Source of the DNA: Heloderma charlesbogerti
Lineage: Eukaryota > Chordata > Lepidosauria > Squamata > Helodermatidae
Assembly: GCA_026122225.1 (NCBI GenBank)
Contig: JANEZZ010000525.1
Location: 1-64,000 of the forward strand
DNA: 64,000 nucleotides
Direction: 5' to 3'
Every line of letters starts with the position of its first letter. The first letter of the stretch is position 1. Below the pieces are notes generated by a model, which saw only the letters and a program-made list of their open reading frames with translations, was not told the DNA's origin and did no database searches. The position numbers were made by a program, and so were the translations under genes. This document shows positions 43,295-54,293 of this stretch, piece by piece.

Positions 43295-43775
43295 TCCAAC
43301 CTGGTGCCTTATAGATGTCTAAATCCCATCATCCCCAGTCAGCATGGCCAGTGGCATGCTGGTTTGTGATGGTGGTAACTGTAGTCTTAACACACTGACC
43401 AGGTTTGCATGATCACTGCAGCCCGTTGTGGCTTATTTAAGCCACAGTGGGCTGTGGTGCATGCTGAGCAGCTTTAGAATATTCAAGCTGCAACCGTGGC
43501 TTGTTGTGTTGTCCAAACCCAGTGGGTGGGTTGTTGGTGTGGTTATCAAACCACCCAAAATCCACAGGCTGTTTTAGGGTTGTGGGTGGTTTTTAACCTT
43601 GCCAAGAAACTAACCTCAGTGGGTTTGGATGACACGACAAGCCGCAGTTGCGGTTCGAATATTCAAAATGGCCACCTCCACACAACACAGCCCACTGTAG
43701 CTTAAATAAGCCACAGTGGGCTGCTTGATCCTGTGAACCAATCCACTGAGGGCACCAGATTGAGGAAGGCTAACC
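43295..43775. repeat. hAT-like MITE split by a second foldback element
   Basis: The outer element (CTCCAGATGT family, degenerate) spans 43295-43400 (CAACCTGGTGCC, CATCATCCCC, GGTAACTGTAGTC) and resumes at about 43740 with GGGCACCAGATTGAGGAAGG. The interruption is the foldback at 43402-43736. CACTGA occurs on both sides of it and may be part of a target duplication. Confidence 0.6.
43402..43736. mobile_element. Foldback element (GTGGCTTATTTAAGCCACAG family)
   Basis: The left arm reads GGTTTGCATGATCACTGCAG, then GTGGCTTATTTAAGCCACAG and TGGGCTG. The right arm is its near reverse complement: CAGCCCACTGTAGCTTAAAT, AAGCCACAGTGGGCTG and GATCCTGTGAACC. A second inner pair, CCGTGGCTTGTTGTG with GTCCAAACCCA, faces TGGGTTTGGATGACACGACA. 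No protein is encoded. A partial copy lies near 1190-1250. Confidence 0.75.
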
Positions 43776-43884
43776 TAGAATATTTTTAAAGAAAAATGAA
43801 ATAGGTTTTTCTGCCCTTTCCCTAATAAAAGGAGAACAAAAGCAGTCTACGTTTTGGCATTCCTTGCACAGTAGGAAGGTGCAT

Positions 43885-44047
43885 AGGAGGAAGCCATAGA
43901 GCACATGCTTTTCATGCAGATGTACCAGGTTCTATCGCCAGGCAGGGTAAGACAAATCCTTGGAGAGCTGTTGCCAGTCAGTGTTGACAATACTGGGATA
44001 GATGGACCAAGGGTCTGACTCAGTATAAGGCAGCTTCCTCTGTTCCT
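43885..44047 (+). mobile_element. tRNA-derived SINE
   Basis: The head has a degenerate A box (CATAGAGCACATGC) and a near-perfect B box (GGTTCTATCGCC). The body ends with GGAGAGCTGTTGCCAGTCAG, GACAATACTGGGATAGATGG, ACCAAGGGTCTGACTCAGTA and TAAGGCAGCTTCCTCTGTTC. Shorter copies of the tail lie at 7250-7352 and on the minus strand at 56841-57270. Confidence 0.75.
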
Positions 44048-44501
44048 AAATCATTTTCCTGGTTGTGAGTATGGATGTGTGTATCTCTCTCAATTGTACA
44101 CACATGCGTGCGCGTACTCAAGTGTGAAAAAATTAGTTTCTTTTGAGTTGTTTCTGGAGGAGGTCACCAACTCTCCTGCTGTGTTTTAACAAGGCAACGC
44201 TAAGGACTGGAGACCCCCTCGGAAATATCTGATAAGCTGAGAGACTACAGCTAATTTGCATGTGCTGTACATATATAATTGGCATGATTTGCATAAGATT
44301 TGCATGGATATCGAAGACACCAGGCTCTGGTTGATGCTGGGTGGCATTTCTTCTGTGGCGATGTCTCTTCCCACTTAGAAGGCTCACTTTGATTAAACCA
44401 TTCCTGGAATGTAGGGAAGAGTGAGGAGGAGGCTGGCCATACAAGCCAGCCAAGTTTATCACAGATGCTGATGACATAGCCCTTTGAAAGCATGATGTGA
44501 G
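44048..44501. other. No gene seen
   Basis: Two overlapping minus-strand open frames (44133-44493) show no known family. The interval has no recognisable repeat. Confidence 0.4.
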
Positions 44502-45067
44502 TTTATTTATTTATTTCATTTCTATACCTCCCAATAGCCGAAGCTGTCTGGGAGGTTCACAAAAATTAAAACTACACAGTGCAACATAAAAACAATATAA
44601 AATATAAAAGCTTAAAACCACAATATAACAATACAACCACAATAAAACCTAGTAGCAATGCAGAGATTTAAAATACAGATTTAAAACACCGGCGCTAAAA
44701 GATTAAGAATCTAAAATGCTAAAATACTGGGAGAATAAAAAGGTCTTTACTGGGCGCCGGAAGGAGAACAATGTAGGTGCCAGGTGAACCTCTCTAGGGA
44801 GCTCATTCCACAGCCTGGAGACCACAGCAGAAAAGGCCCTCCTAGCCACCCGCCTCACTTCCTTTGGCAGGGGCTCATGGAGAAGGACCGCTGAAGATGA
44901 TCTTAGGGTTGAACTGACACCTGTAGCTGATAGGAAAAGACAACACCATCTGGAGTCTTTCCAATGTGTTGGCACCATATTTTCAAGTGATTTTTTTAAA
45001 GGATTTTCCTGATCAGATCCACTCAGAAGGAACTCCAATGCAGCATCATCTAGGTAACCTTTCACTG
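44502..45067 (-). mobile_element. L2-like LINE 3' end with RT C terminus
   Basis: From the right, an open frame on the minus strand (44703-45065) contains a typical LINE C-terminal stretch, ARRAFSAVVSRLWNELPREV followed by HLAPTLFSFRRPVKTFLF. Downstream is the tail seen on the plus strand as ATTTATTTCATTTCTATACC, TCCCAATAGCCGAAGCTGTC and TGGGAGGTTCACAAAAATT. This is the best L2-like copy in the window and anchors the identification of the many bare tails. The 5' part is missing. Confidence 0.7.
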
Positions 45068-47177
45068 TTTAAAGCGTAGGTCCCACTTAATACAGTGGGA
45101 TTTATGTTTGAGAAAACATGTGTAGGATGGCACACTAATCAATAAATCTTTTTAGTACACTCACACACAATAGAAGTAGAAATGGATTAGAGTTTTCAGC
45201 AGTCAGGAAGTACCACATACATCTTATATTTCTGAATAATTCCCTATTCCTTTATATCTGTACAGGTTAATTGTCCCTTTATTTATCATTGTTTGTCTCA
45301 CCTGTAAAGATGCAAATCCTTTCAAGGCAGTTTACAAGTAAAATCAAAATAAAATTATAAAATCATGATAAACTATATAACAAGTCATCAGGATCCTTCC
45401 TACAGGGCAGCTCGTAACAGGCTAGCTCATATCAGATGGCCTGTGTGTATATGTGTGTGCGCGCACACACATACAGAGAGGGGACAATTCAAGTCCTGGT
45501 TGCTGAATTAATTTATTAAAGCACAACATTGCCCAAATCCAGCGAAAGCAGTGAGGTAGATCTGTGCACAGAAACAAATTTCCATTCATTTTATTTTATT
45601 TTTTATTTATCTAATCTATTTACTATATACCGCTTCCATTATCTTAAAAAAAACCTCTAAGTGGTTTACAAAATCAAAAATTAAACTACTTCATAATAAA
45701 CAGAAAACCTCACCAATTAAAATATTTAAAATAATTTAACCAAAACTAAAAACACAGTAAGTATTAAACCATACTTCTGTTCATGCTCAAGAGTGAATTG
45801 AGGAGAGAATGTCCAATGCTTCTGCACCACATGTATGACTGAATGGTGCAATCAGCTTTGATACCACTGATCACCTGGCTGGTAGGCAAAGAGGAAGTGG
45901 ACAGTGTATACTCCAAAGCTGGCTATACTGCTCAGCGAAAGACCATTGTTTGAGCGCAGCAGTGGGCATGCAGGCTTCTGATGCGTTTCGACAGCTCTGA
46001 ATTGGGGCCAGTGTGTGGTCTTTAATTATTCAATAATCTACACTAAGGGGATGTGCAGAAGGGAGGCGGGTGGCACTGGTGACAGATGGACAGAACATTT
46101 TGAAAGATGCAAGGCTTAAAGAACCTTGCATGATCAACCGGGCATATTTAAAAACAGACTTTCAGAGGGATGGATCACCTATATACGTACATACTAGATT
46201 ATTTAGAGTCAAAATTAAATTTCATGCATAACAATGCAGTCGGAGCTCCTTTAAATTTTGATATGATGCATGCAACAAAGGACAATTTTGAAAAGACCCA
46301 GAGCTGTCACGTATCAGATATTCAGCTGCAATATTGACAAAGACCTACCATGATTTCTTGGGAGCTTCCAAGAGGCAAGGTGTCAGAAAGAGATTGTGCA
46401 AGAGAAAGAGATTCTGTCTTAGTCGGGTGAGAGAGAGAACGGAGAGAGACATAGCTGTGCTTCAGTCAAATCTGACCTAGTTTAAAGAAATCAGGTCATC
46501 TGTGAGCTCTTCATTACCCCCAGACTAAACAGTGCAAAATGTAGCAGCCAGCGTCTCTGACTTTTCAGTGTACCGCTAATTCTCATTACAACATTGTTAT
46601 GTATTCCTTAATATATATTGACTTAGTCATCTGGCCACACCAAAGCTGGTAAACAGTACTGGGGGAAGGAAGTAAAGTAAACATTATTACTGACTCTTTA
46701 AAAAAAAGGGGGCGGGGTGGGGAGAGAAATTGCAGAGTAAACAAAGCCATGCCTCCAGAACTTTCCTCCAGGGAATGAAGAAACAAGGGAAGGCAGAACT
46801 GCCTATCAGCATTAGCCATGACTGATGGAGTTCACCTCTTTAACACCAGCAAAATCTAAAATGCTACCAGCAGTTTCAACAGCTATTGCTGGGACCTGAG
46901 AATGAAGGCGAGTGAGGTAGGGGTGGGGGGAGCCCTGCCCGATATTGTTTTCTGCGTTTCATTTTTCATGAAGATCGTTCATGCTGTAGGAACTACAAGT
47001 CTGTGTCCTAATACCTGCTTAGAATATGGGATACGCATATATTAGGAAAAACAACAAAGACTCTTGTGATACCTTAAGGACTAACACATTTATTCAGGTA
47101 AAAGCTTTTGTGTATGCCCCACTTTATCAGATGTATATATTTGTGATTGTGTCCATCTTCTGTACAGACACGCATGT
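45068..47177. other. AT-rich DNA, no gene seen
   Basis: A short palindromic repeat lies at about 45068-45140 and L2-like reversed tails at about 45280-45370 and 45580-45700. Alternating purine/pyrimidine (TG/GC/CA) occurs at 45445-45475. The remainder has no recognisable feature. Confidence 0.45.
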
Positions 47178-47190
47178 TTTATATGCTTAT

Positions 47191-47863
47191 TGTTGTTCAG
47201 TCGTTCAGTCTTGTCCGACTCTTCGTGACCCCATGGACCATAGCACGCCAGGCCTTCCTGTCCTGTGCTCTCTCCCGGAGCGTGCTCAAGTGCATATTAA
47301 TTGCATCAGTGATGCTATCTAGCCATCTCATCCTCTGCCGTCCTCTTCTCCTTTTGCCTTCAGTCTTTCCCAGCATCAGGGTCTTTTCCAGAGAGTTTTC
47401 TCTTCGCATTAGGTGGCCAAAATATTGGAGCTTCAGCTTCAGTATCTGTCCTTCCAATGAGCACTCAGGGTTGATTTCCTTTAGGATGGACTGATTTGAC
47501 CTCCTTGCAGTCCAGGGCACTCGTAAGAGTCTTCTCCAGCACCACAGTTCGAAAGCATCAATTCTTCGGCGCTTAGCCTTCCTTATAGCCCAGCTCTCAC
47601 AGCCATACTGGGAAAACCATAGGTTTGATTAGATGGACCTTTGTCGGCAAGGTGATGTCTCTGCTTCTTACTATGCTGTCTAGGTTTGCAATAACTTTCC
47701 TCCCAAGGAGCAAGCGTCTTTTAATTTCATGGCTACAGTCACCGTCTGCTGTGATCTTGGAGCCCAAGAAAGTAAAATCTGTCACTGCTTCCATTTCTTC
47801 CCCTTCTATATGCCAGGAAGTGATAGGGCCAGATGCCATGATCTTCGTTTTTTTAATGTTGAG
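47191..47863 (-). mobile_element. BovB LINE copy 7, 5'-truncated
   Basis: The 673-bp insert carries the BovB C-terminal region on the minus strand, flanked by the 13-bp duplication TTTATATGCTTAT at 47178-47190 and 47864-47876. It begins in the block coding for TKIMASGPITSWHIEGEE and reaches the TGTTGTTC tail. An 8-bp deletion near 47609 relative to other copies (loss of ATTACTAC) breaks the frame between 47597-47839 and 47197-47520. Confidence 0.95.
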
Positions 47864-47914
47864 TTTATATGCTTATACTCACAGAAAATAAGTGATAGAT
47901 TTCAAGACTTAGGA

Positions 47915-48065
47915 TCTCTCTACATGAGTGATTTATTGCACTCTCGTGATTGGTCACTCACGGAAGTTTGCGGATCCTTTACATGACGTCATCAACCTCC
48001 AGGATGTCTCCCGCACATTTCCCCCTTCATCCCACTTTCAAAAAGATTGGAGATAAGCTAGTAAT
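47915..48065. repeat. Dispersed repeat shared with 26041-26440 and 56100-56270
   Basis: ATTGCACTCTCGTGATTGG, CACTCACGGAAGTTTGCGG, TCCTTTACATGACGTCATCA, ACCTCCAGGATGTCTCCCGC and a GATTGGAGATAAGC block are shared. TGACGTCA, a CRE-like palindrome, occurs here. The start (TCTCTACATGAGTG) parallels the end of the 56100-56270 copy in reverse. Confidence 0.55.
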
Positions 48066-48244
48066 AAAACTTAATGGCGTCATATCAGCAGTGTGTAATG
48101 CCAGCGTAGCGCTATGAACTTGCCAAGGAAGGACTTCCCTCGATTCAAACCATGTGCCTCCCATTTAAAGCTTGAGCAAAATGCCTCCCTACAGTGAAGG
48201 GAGACAGATCTGCTCCCGACCCCACCAAGCTCAGAAGCAATGCC

Positions 48245-48455
48245 CTCTGTTAATTGAGAGCACCCCATTAAGTTCAATAGGGCTTACTCCCAAGTAAGTG
48301 TGCCAAGGGTTGCAGGCTTACAGCACCATCTTATGTCTACTCAGAAGTAATTCCCATTGACTTCAGTGGGGCTTACTCCCAAGTAAGTGTGCCTAGGGTT
48401 GCAGACTTACTGTACAGCACAATCTTAAGTCTACTCAGAAGTAAGTCGTAGCTTT
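48245..48455. repeat. Tandem copies of the short palindromic repeat
   Basis: Units around GGGCTTACTCCCAAGTAAGT, GTCTACTCAGAAGTAATTCC and CATTGACTTCAGTGGGGCTT follow each other two to three times. Elsewhere in the window the same unit is solitary. The central TTCAGTGGGRCTTAC is typical of a very common squamate short repeat. Confidence 0.65.
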
Positions 48456-48715
48456 TCTGGGGGCTGCGAGGAAACAGTACAGCACAAGATAAGAGATGAA
48501 AACAAGACTCCCCAGCTCCCCGCTCCTTTGCACATATGCCAGGGAAAGAGAGAGGCATTCCCTCCATTCAAACCACATGTCTGCCATGAAAAGGAACCCA
48601 TTATAATCCCGCAAAGAAATCGAAAGCAGAAAGCCACGGTAAGTATGCAGGTTTTTTGCTTAAGGTAGAGACACTGTTAGTCCTTGCTAATGTCTGACCT
48701 AGCACTGTGTATCAC

Positions 48716-48850
48716 AGCCTTCACAATGTGGTGCCCTCCAGATGTTCTGTACTACAACTCCCATCAATCCTGATTGATGGCCATGCTGACAAAGGCTGAT
48801 GGGAATTAAAGTCCAAAACTTTTGGGGGGCACCAGGTTGGGAAAAGATTA
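48716..48850. repeat. Foldback hAT-like MITE (CTCCAGATGT family)
   Basis: GTGGTGCCCTCCAGATGTTC and TACTACAACTCCCATCAATC pair with GATGGGAATTAAAGTCC and GGGGGGCACCAGGTTGGG on the right. Confidence 0.65.
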
Positions 48851-49009
48851 GCACAAATTCATTGTAAGAATGGGCATTGGCCTAATTAAGTGGACTGAGT
48901 CTTTGTTTGTGTCCCTAACAGTCATCTTTGGGAAAGAAGAGCCTTGTGCAGGTGTTCAGCCTGCTCATATGAATGCTAAAAGTGTGATGGGCATGTGGGC
49001 ACACACGAA

Positions 49010-49295
49010 AGGCCCACACCCAGCATTCCCAGAGCCAGCCCAAGACATTTTGCTGCCTGAGGCACAGGACAAGATGGTGCCCCTCCCATTCCAACAAAAG
49101 CCAACTGGAATGGCAGTTGAACCTTTCTTCAGCACTGACAATGGGACAACATCCTCACCATACCTAAAAATGGCAAGCTAACACAAGGGGCGTCAGGGTG
49201 GGCTGCGTGGCCCATAACTCTCTCTTCCAGCAACTTTCTGCCACCTTCCATCATCTGCCTCCTCACTCTGCTTAATGGTAGGGCCAGCCCTGAGC
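49010..49295. repeat. Dispersed repeat shared with 34900-35185
   Basis: AGAGCCAGCCCAAGACATTT, TGCTGCCTGAGGCACAGG, GTGCCCCTCCCATTCC and the end ATGGTAGGGCCAGCCCTG match the other copy block by block. The two ends are complementary over the GGGCTGGC core, suggesting a DNA transposon. Confidence 0.6.
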
Positions 49296-49740
49296 ATCCC
49301 CATCCCCCACCTGCTCATTTCCCAGCCTAACCTATCCATGTTGAGGGGAAGGTCTGAAGGAGGGTTCTACTTGTGTTTTCTTAGATGCTTGCATGTGCAG
49401 CTACATCCCTCCCCCACTTTAAGCCCTTGTGTAATCAGGCTGAACTCCTGCATAAGTAAGGTTTCTGGGGTGTCTCTATCAGAGTGGTGGTTGTGAGAGG
49501 CTGTAACAGCTGCCTACGAGGCACTGAGAAAATCTCCTTCTTAGCCAGTGAGGAGGGACCCTAATGATGGCAGGCTGTGGGGAAAGCTTTCCTCTAGAGA
49601 AGATGTGTAGAGCAGCAGCCTGGGTATCAGTGCACCTGGCACTATAAGGTGGGCCATATACGTCCTCCACAGAGGCTTCATTAAAGTGTCAGGTTTTGAA
49701 GAGGGTCCTCATTCCCTGAGATGGGGTGCAGTGTATCCTA
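49296..49740. other. No gene seen
   Basis: No recognisable coding, RNA or repeat signal. Confidence 0.4.
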
Positions 49741-49832
49741 AGGGTTGTATCCAATATTAGTCTAACGTAAGCCCCAATTCATTTTAATGGGTCTGCTTTA
49801 AGTAGGACTAACATTGGATACAACCCTAAGTG
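49741..49832. repeat. Short foldback repeat (GGTTGTATCCAAT type)
   Basis: AAGGGTTGTATCCAATATTA on the left and CTAACATTGGATACAACCCT on the right are complementary, with CCCCAATTCATTTTAATGGG in the middle. Related GGGTTGTATCCAATGG is also seen alone near 13905. Confidence 0.7.
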
Positions 49833-50357
49833 TTCCACTTAGGAACTCCTCTGCTTTCTAATCAGGAGACAAGGCTGATTGGGGAGAGGAAGAAACCCTT
49901 CACCCAGGAAAAGTCAGAAGACTGACCATCTCCCCAATCAGAAGGAGATCCTTTCTTTGTGTAAGTACTGCCCTCTGTACTCTTATGAGATGAAGTTATA
50001 GCCTTGAGAAAAAGGAAGAAGGAACCTGCGGCCACCTTGTACATTTGTACACCTTGTACAAGGCCACCTTGGTAAAACAAAAATGGTAGAAATTCGCTCC
50101 TTCGAAGATCAATCAGACCCCAAAATTTGCAAATACTTTGGCCCAGCACCAATTTCACATAGTGGGCAGAGATCAACATAGATAATAGATCAACAACTCA
50201 ACGAGAAGTTACAGCCAAACACAGTGAAGAGGCCTGGGCAATGTGTTTGCTTGTCAAGTTTGCACTTTTGATTTGCAGGTGTACACAAGAGTTTCTTTTT
50301 TAACATTGTGCATCTAGAAAACATAACTGTGAAGAGGCCCAGTAATTGCTATTATAT
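49833..50357. other. No gene seen
   Basis: No recognisable feature before the BovB insertion. Confidence 0.4.
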
Positions 50358-50388
50358 AACATCCTGAGCCCCTTCATGAATCATTGCC

Positions 50389-51300
50389 TTGTTGTGGAAC
50401 GTATGGAACCCCATGGAACGTATCACGAGGCTAAAAGATATGACGCCGGAAGATGAGCCCCTAAGGTTGGAAGGTGTCCAAAATACTACTGGGGAAAAGC
50501 AGAGGGAATTTCCAAGTAGCACCAGAAAGAGTGAAGCGGCTGGGCCAAAGCCGAAAGGACACTCAGCTGTGGATGTGTCTGGTGGTGAAAAGAAAGTCCG
50601 ATGCTGTAAAGAACAATATTGTTTAGGAACCTGGAATGTCAGATCAATGAATCAAGGTAAGCTGGAGGTGGTCAAACATGAGATGGCAAGATTGAACATC
50701 AACATCGTGGGAATCAGCGAACTAAAATGGACAAGCATGGGCGAATTTAATTCAGGTGACCATTATATCTACTACTGTGGGCAAGAATCCCTTAGAAGAA
50801 ATGGAGTAGCACTCATAGTCAGTAAAAGGGTGGGAAAAGCAGTACTAGGGTACAATCTCAAAAACGATAGAATGATCTCAGCAAGAATCCAAGGCAAACC
50901 ATTCAACATCACAGTAATTCAAGTCTATGCCCCAACCACTGAGGCCGAAGAAGCTGAGGTTGATGGGTTCTATGAAGACCTACAACACCTTCTAGAACTA
51001 ACACCAAAAAAAGATGTCCTCTTCATCATAGGGGATTGGAATGCTAAAGTAGGAAGTCAAGAAATCACCAGGATAACAGGCAAGTATGGCCTTGGTGTAC
51101 AAAATGAAGCAGGACAAAGGCTAATAGAGTTTTGCCAAGAGAACACGCTGATCATAGCAAACACTCTTTTCCAACAGCACAACAGAAGACTCTACACATG
51201 GACATCACCAGATGGTCAATTTCGAAATCAGATTGATTATGTACTTTGCAGCCAAAGATGGAGAAGCTCTACAGTCAGGAAATACAAGACCTGGAGCTGA
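50389..51300 (+). pseudogene. BovB copy 8, leader and endonuclease
   Basis: 303 codons with TPEDEPLRLEGVQ, TWNVRSM, GISELKWTS with the catalytic Glu, QVYAPTTEAE, FIIGDWNAKVG and QIDYVLCSQR. The final SDH block is out of frame because of a small change near 51280, where other copies read SIQSVKTRPGADCGSDH; it continues in the overlapping frame at 51212-51754. The ORF start lies just after the 110-bp deletion, so the natural N terminus is lost. Confidence 0.92.
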
Positions 51301-51754
51301 CTGTGGCTCAGATCATGAGCTGCTTCTTGCAAAATTTCGACTTAAATTGAAGAACGTTGGGAAAACCACTAAACCATTCAGGTATGACCTAAATCATATC
51401 CCTTCTGAATATACAGTGGAGGTGAGGAATAGATTTAAGGGATTAGACCTGATAGACAGAGTGCCTGAGGAACTATGGACAGAGGTCCGTAACATTGTTC
51501 AGGAGGCAGCAACGAAACCCATCCCAAAGAAAAAGAAATGCAAGAAAGCAAAGTGGCCGTCTGATGAGGCTTTACAAGTAGCTGAGGAAAGAAGGGAAGC
51601 GAAAAGCACAGGAGAAAGGGGAAGATATATCCAACTGAAGGCAGAGTTCCAGAGAATAGCAAGAAGAGACAAGAAGGCCTTCTTAAATGAACAATGCAAA
51701 GAAATCGAGGAAACAATAGAATGGGAAAAACTAGAGATCTTTTCAAGAAAATAG
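51212..51754 (+). pseudogene. BovB copy 8, endonuclease C terminus and linker
   Basis: From about residue 26 this frame carries PGADCGSDHELLLAKFRLKL, with the catalytic Asp-His pair, then the KKKKCKKAKW basic linker. The first 25 residues are out-of-frame sequence. It runs out of frame again near 51710, where one base of the GAAAACAACAG stretch of other copies is missing. Confidence 0.9.
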
Positions 51755-52275
51755 GAGATCTCAAGGGAACATTTTGTGCAAAGACAGGCAAGATAAAGGA
51801 CAAAGAAGGCAGGGACCTAACAGAAGCAGATGAGATTAAGAAGAGGTGGCAAGAATACACAGAAGAACTATACAGGAAAAATCTGAATGTCCCTGATAGC
51901 CATGATAGTGCAGTCACTGAACTCAAGCCGGACATCCTCGAGAGTGAAGTCAAGTGGGCCTTAGGAAGCATTAGTAACAACAAAGCTAGTGGAGATGACA
52001 GTCTTCCAGCTGAGCTATTTAAAATCCTAAAAGATGATGCTGTTAAAGTGCTGCACTCAATATGCCAACACATTTGGAACACTCAACAGTGGCCACAAGA
52101 CCGGAAAAGGTCAGTTTATATTCCAGTTCCAAAGAAGGGCAATGCCAAAGAGTGTTCAAACTACTGTACAATTGCGCACATTTCACATGCCAGCAAGGTG
52201 ATGCTCAAAATCCTACAAGCTAGGCTTCAGCAGTATGTGAACCGAGAACTACCGGACGTACAAGCTGGGTTTTGA
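51694..52275 (+). pseudogene. BovB copy 8, RT N-terminal part
   Basis: The frame covers GKTRDLFKKIGDLKG, NNKASGDDSLPAELFKILKD and the fingers block, which reads IPVPKKGNAKECSNYCTIAH with two substitutions relative to copy 2. It ends at TGA in QAGF, where copy 3 keeps a CGA Arg codon. The same change is found in copy 1. Confidence 0.9.
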
Positions 52276-52320
52276 AGAGGCAGAGGAACTAGAGATCAAA
52301 TCGCCAACATTCGCTGGATC

Positions 52321-52776
52321 ATGGAGAAAGCAAGAGAATTCCAGAAAAATGTCTATTTCTGCTTCATTGACTACGCTAAAGCCTTTGATTGTGTGGAACA
52401 CAACAAACTCTGGCAAATTCTTAAAGAGATGGGAGTACCAGACCACCTTACCTGTCTCCTGAGAAACCTGTATGGGGGACAAGAAGCAACAGTAAGAACC
52501 AGTCATGGAACAACCGATTGGTTCAAAATTGGGAAAGGAGTACAACAAGGCTGTAAATTGTCGCCCTGCTTATTTAATTTATATGCAGAGTACATCATGA
52601 GAAGCACCAGGTTGGATGAATCACAGGTCAGAATTAAGATTGCCGGGAGAATTATCAGCAACCTCAGATACGCAGACAATACCACCCTAATGGCAGAAAG
52701 CGAAGAGGATCTAAAGAGCCTCTTGTTGAGGGTGAAAGTGGAGAGTGCAAAAGCTGGTTTGAAACTCAACATTTAA
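52321..52776 (+). pseudogene. BovB copy 8, RT catalytic part with YADN
   Basis: 151 codons with FIDYAKAFD (15-23), a changed motif B (GVQQGCKLSP) and LRYADNTTLM in place of YADD. It ends LKLNI followed by TAA, a change of AAA in the LKLNIKKTK block. With both the catalytic Asp and motif B altered the enzyme should be dead. Confidence 0.93.
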
Positions 52777-52788
52777 AAAACGAAGATC

Positions 52789-53439
52789 ATGGCATCTGGC
52801 CCCATCACTTCCTGGCATATAGAAGGGGAAGAAATGGAAGCAGTGACAGACTTTATTTTGTTGGGCTCCAAGATCACTGCAGATGGTGACTGTAGCCGTG
52901 AAATTAAAAGACGCTTGCTCCTTGGGAGGAAAGCTATGGCAAACCGAGACAGCATAGTAAGAAGCAGAGACATCACCTTGCCGACAAAGGTCCGTCTAAT
53001 CAAACCTGTGGTTTTCCCAGTAGCAACGTATGGCTGTGAGAGCTGGACTATAAGGAAGGCTGAGCACCGAAGAATTGATGCCTTCGAACTGTGGTGCTGG
53101 AGAAGACTCTTACGAGTCCCCTGGACTGCAAGGAGGTCAAATCAGTCAATCCTAAAGGAAATCAACCCTGAGTGCTCCTTGGAAGGACACATACTGAAAT
53201 TGAAGCTCAAATATTTTGGCCACCTAGTGCGAAGAGAAAACTCCCTGGAAAAGACCCTGATGCTGGGAAAGACTGAAGGCAAAAGGAGAAGGGGACGGCA
53301 GAGGATGAGATGGCTAGATAGCATCACCGATGCAATGAATAAGAATTTGAGCACACTCTGGGAGAGAGCGGAGGACAGGAAGGCCTGGCGTGCTATGGTC
53401 CATAGGGTCATGAAGAGTCGGACACAACTTAACGACTGA
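52789..53439 (+). pseudogene. BovB copy 8, RT C terminus
   Basis: 216 codons in the same frame after the stop at 52774-52776. It contains SGPITSWHIEGEEMEAVTDF, YGCESWTIRKAEH, the Trp/Cys/Arg-rich block and ends VMKSRTQLND just before the (ACA)n tail. The ending KSRTQLND is shared with copy 1. Confidence 0.93.
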
Positions 53440-53459
53440 ACAACAACAACATCCTGAGC

Positions 53460-54236
53460 TAGAAATCTCATCCAGGCCCAGAGATTCCAGTGCAAGGGTG
53501 GAATCCCTCGCCTGGAATGGCTTCTGCTTTAATATCAATGGGGGGAGTTGATCCATGTGCACATTCCTTTGTGTGCATGGATTACTTGCTTCCACTGCAT
53601 TTAATCCCTGCAGCTACAAGATCCACATGCACGGCTGAGCGGACATGCATCTCGAAATGCACACAAAGCAAATGTGGCTGCTTTGTCTGCAGAACATTAT
53701 TTGATGTGATGTTATCTTTAAGATAGCATTGAGCCTTATAGTTGTCTTTCCCCAGTCATTCCCTGATAGCTGTTATGAATGGCAACTTGAAGCGTGATCA
53801 GGGCAGATATCCTCATTTGCTGGTTCAGAGAAGCAAGTTCACGGTGTCCAGCAAGCTGTCTCAAGCCTATATTTCCCTCAAAATGATGGTGAATTTTACA
53901 TTCACATTAATTTTGTAGTAGGTGGAATTCATACAACTTTAACGTTCATTCAACTCTAAAAGCAATCTGTTCTGAGGCAGATGCTGAAAGGGGAGTGGGG
54001 AATTTTTTCAAGCCACAGTAGCATAGCAGCGCACCAAATGTGTCAGTCACTTCTGCCATGGTTCTGACATACTATTTTTAATTGTGGGTATTGCTTCGGA
54101 CTAGTAAGAGTCAGAGGACACAACCCTGGCAAGGGACATTGGTGAAAACCTGCTTCTCTTTTCTACCTCCCCTATCTCTTCCTTGGGGAGGGAGTAGGGG
54201 AAGAAAGGGAAAAGAGGGAAGCTGAGTTCTGAGGCT
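53460..54236. other. No gene seen
   Basis: No recognisable coding or repeat signal before the tetranucleotide run. Confidence 0.4.
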
Positions 54237-54238
54237 TT

Positions 54239-54292
<54 letters not shown>
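54237..54292 (+). repeat. (TTTC)14 microsatellite
   Basis: Fourteen perfect TTTC units. The reverse strand reads as a Lys/Glu/Arg run in a small antisense frame, which is a by-product of the repeat. Confidence 0.97.

Positions 54293-54293
<1 letters not shown>

Larger units (their letters stand above)
50370..53447 (+). mobile_element. BovB LINE copy 8, almost full length
   Basis: The insertion is bounded by the perfect 12-bp duplication AACATCCTGAGC at 50358-50369 and 53448-53459. It keeps the true 5' end (CCCTTCATGAATC) but lacks about 110 bp of leader: the sequence jumps from CTTGTTGTGG to AACGTATGGAACC. The frame is broken near 51285, near 51710, at a TGA at about 52273 and at a TAA at 52774-52776. 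The YADD box is YADN. It shares markers with copy 3, so the two belong to one subfamily. Confidence 0.96.

Noticed and set aside
43885..44047. Possible functional tRNA gene
   Set aside because: Only A- and B-box-like motifs are present; no cloverleaf fits, and the sequence continues into a SINE body.
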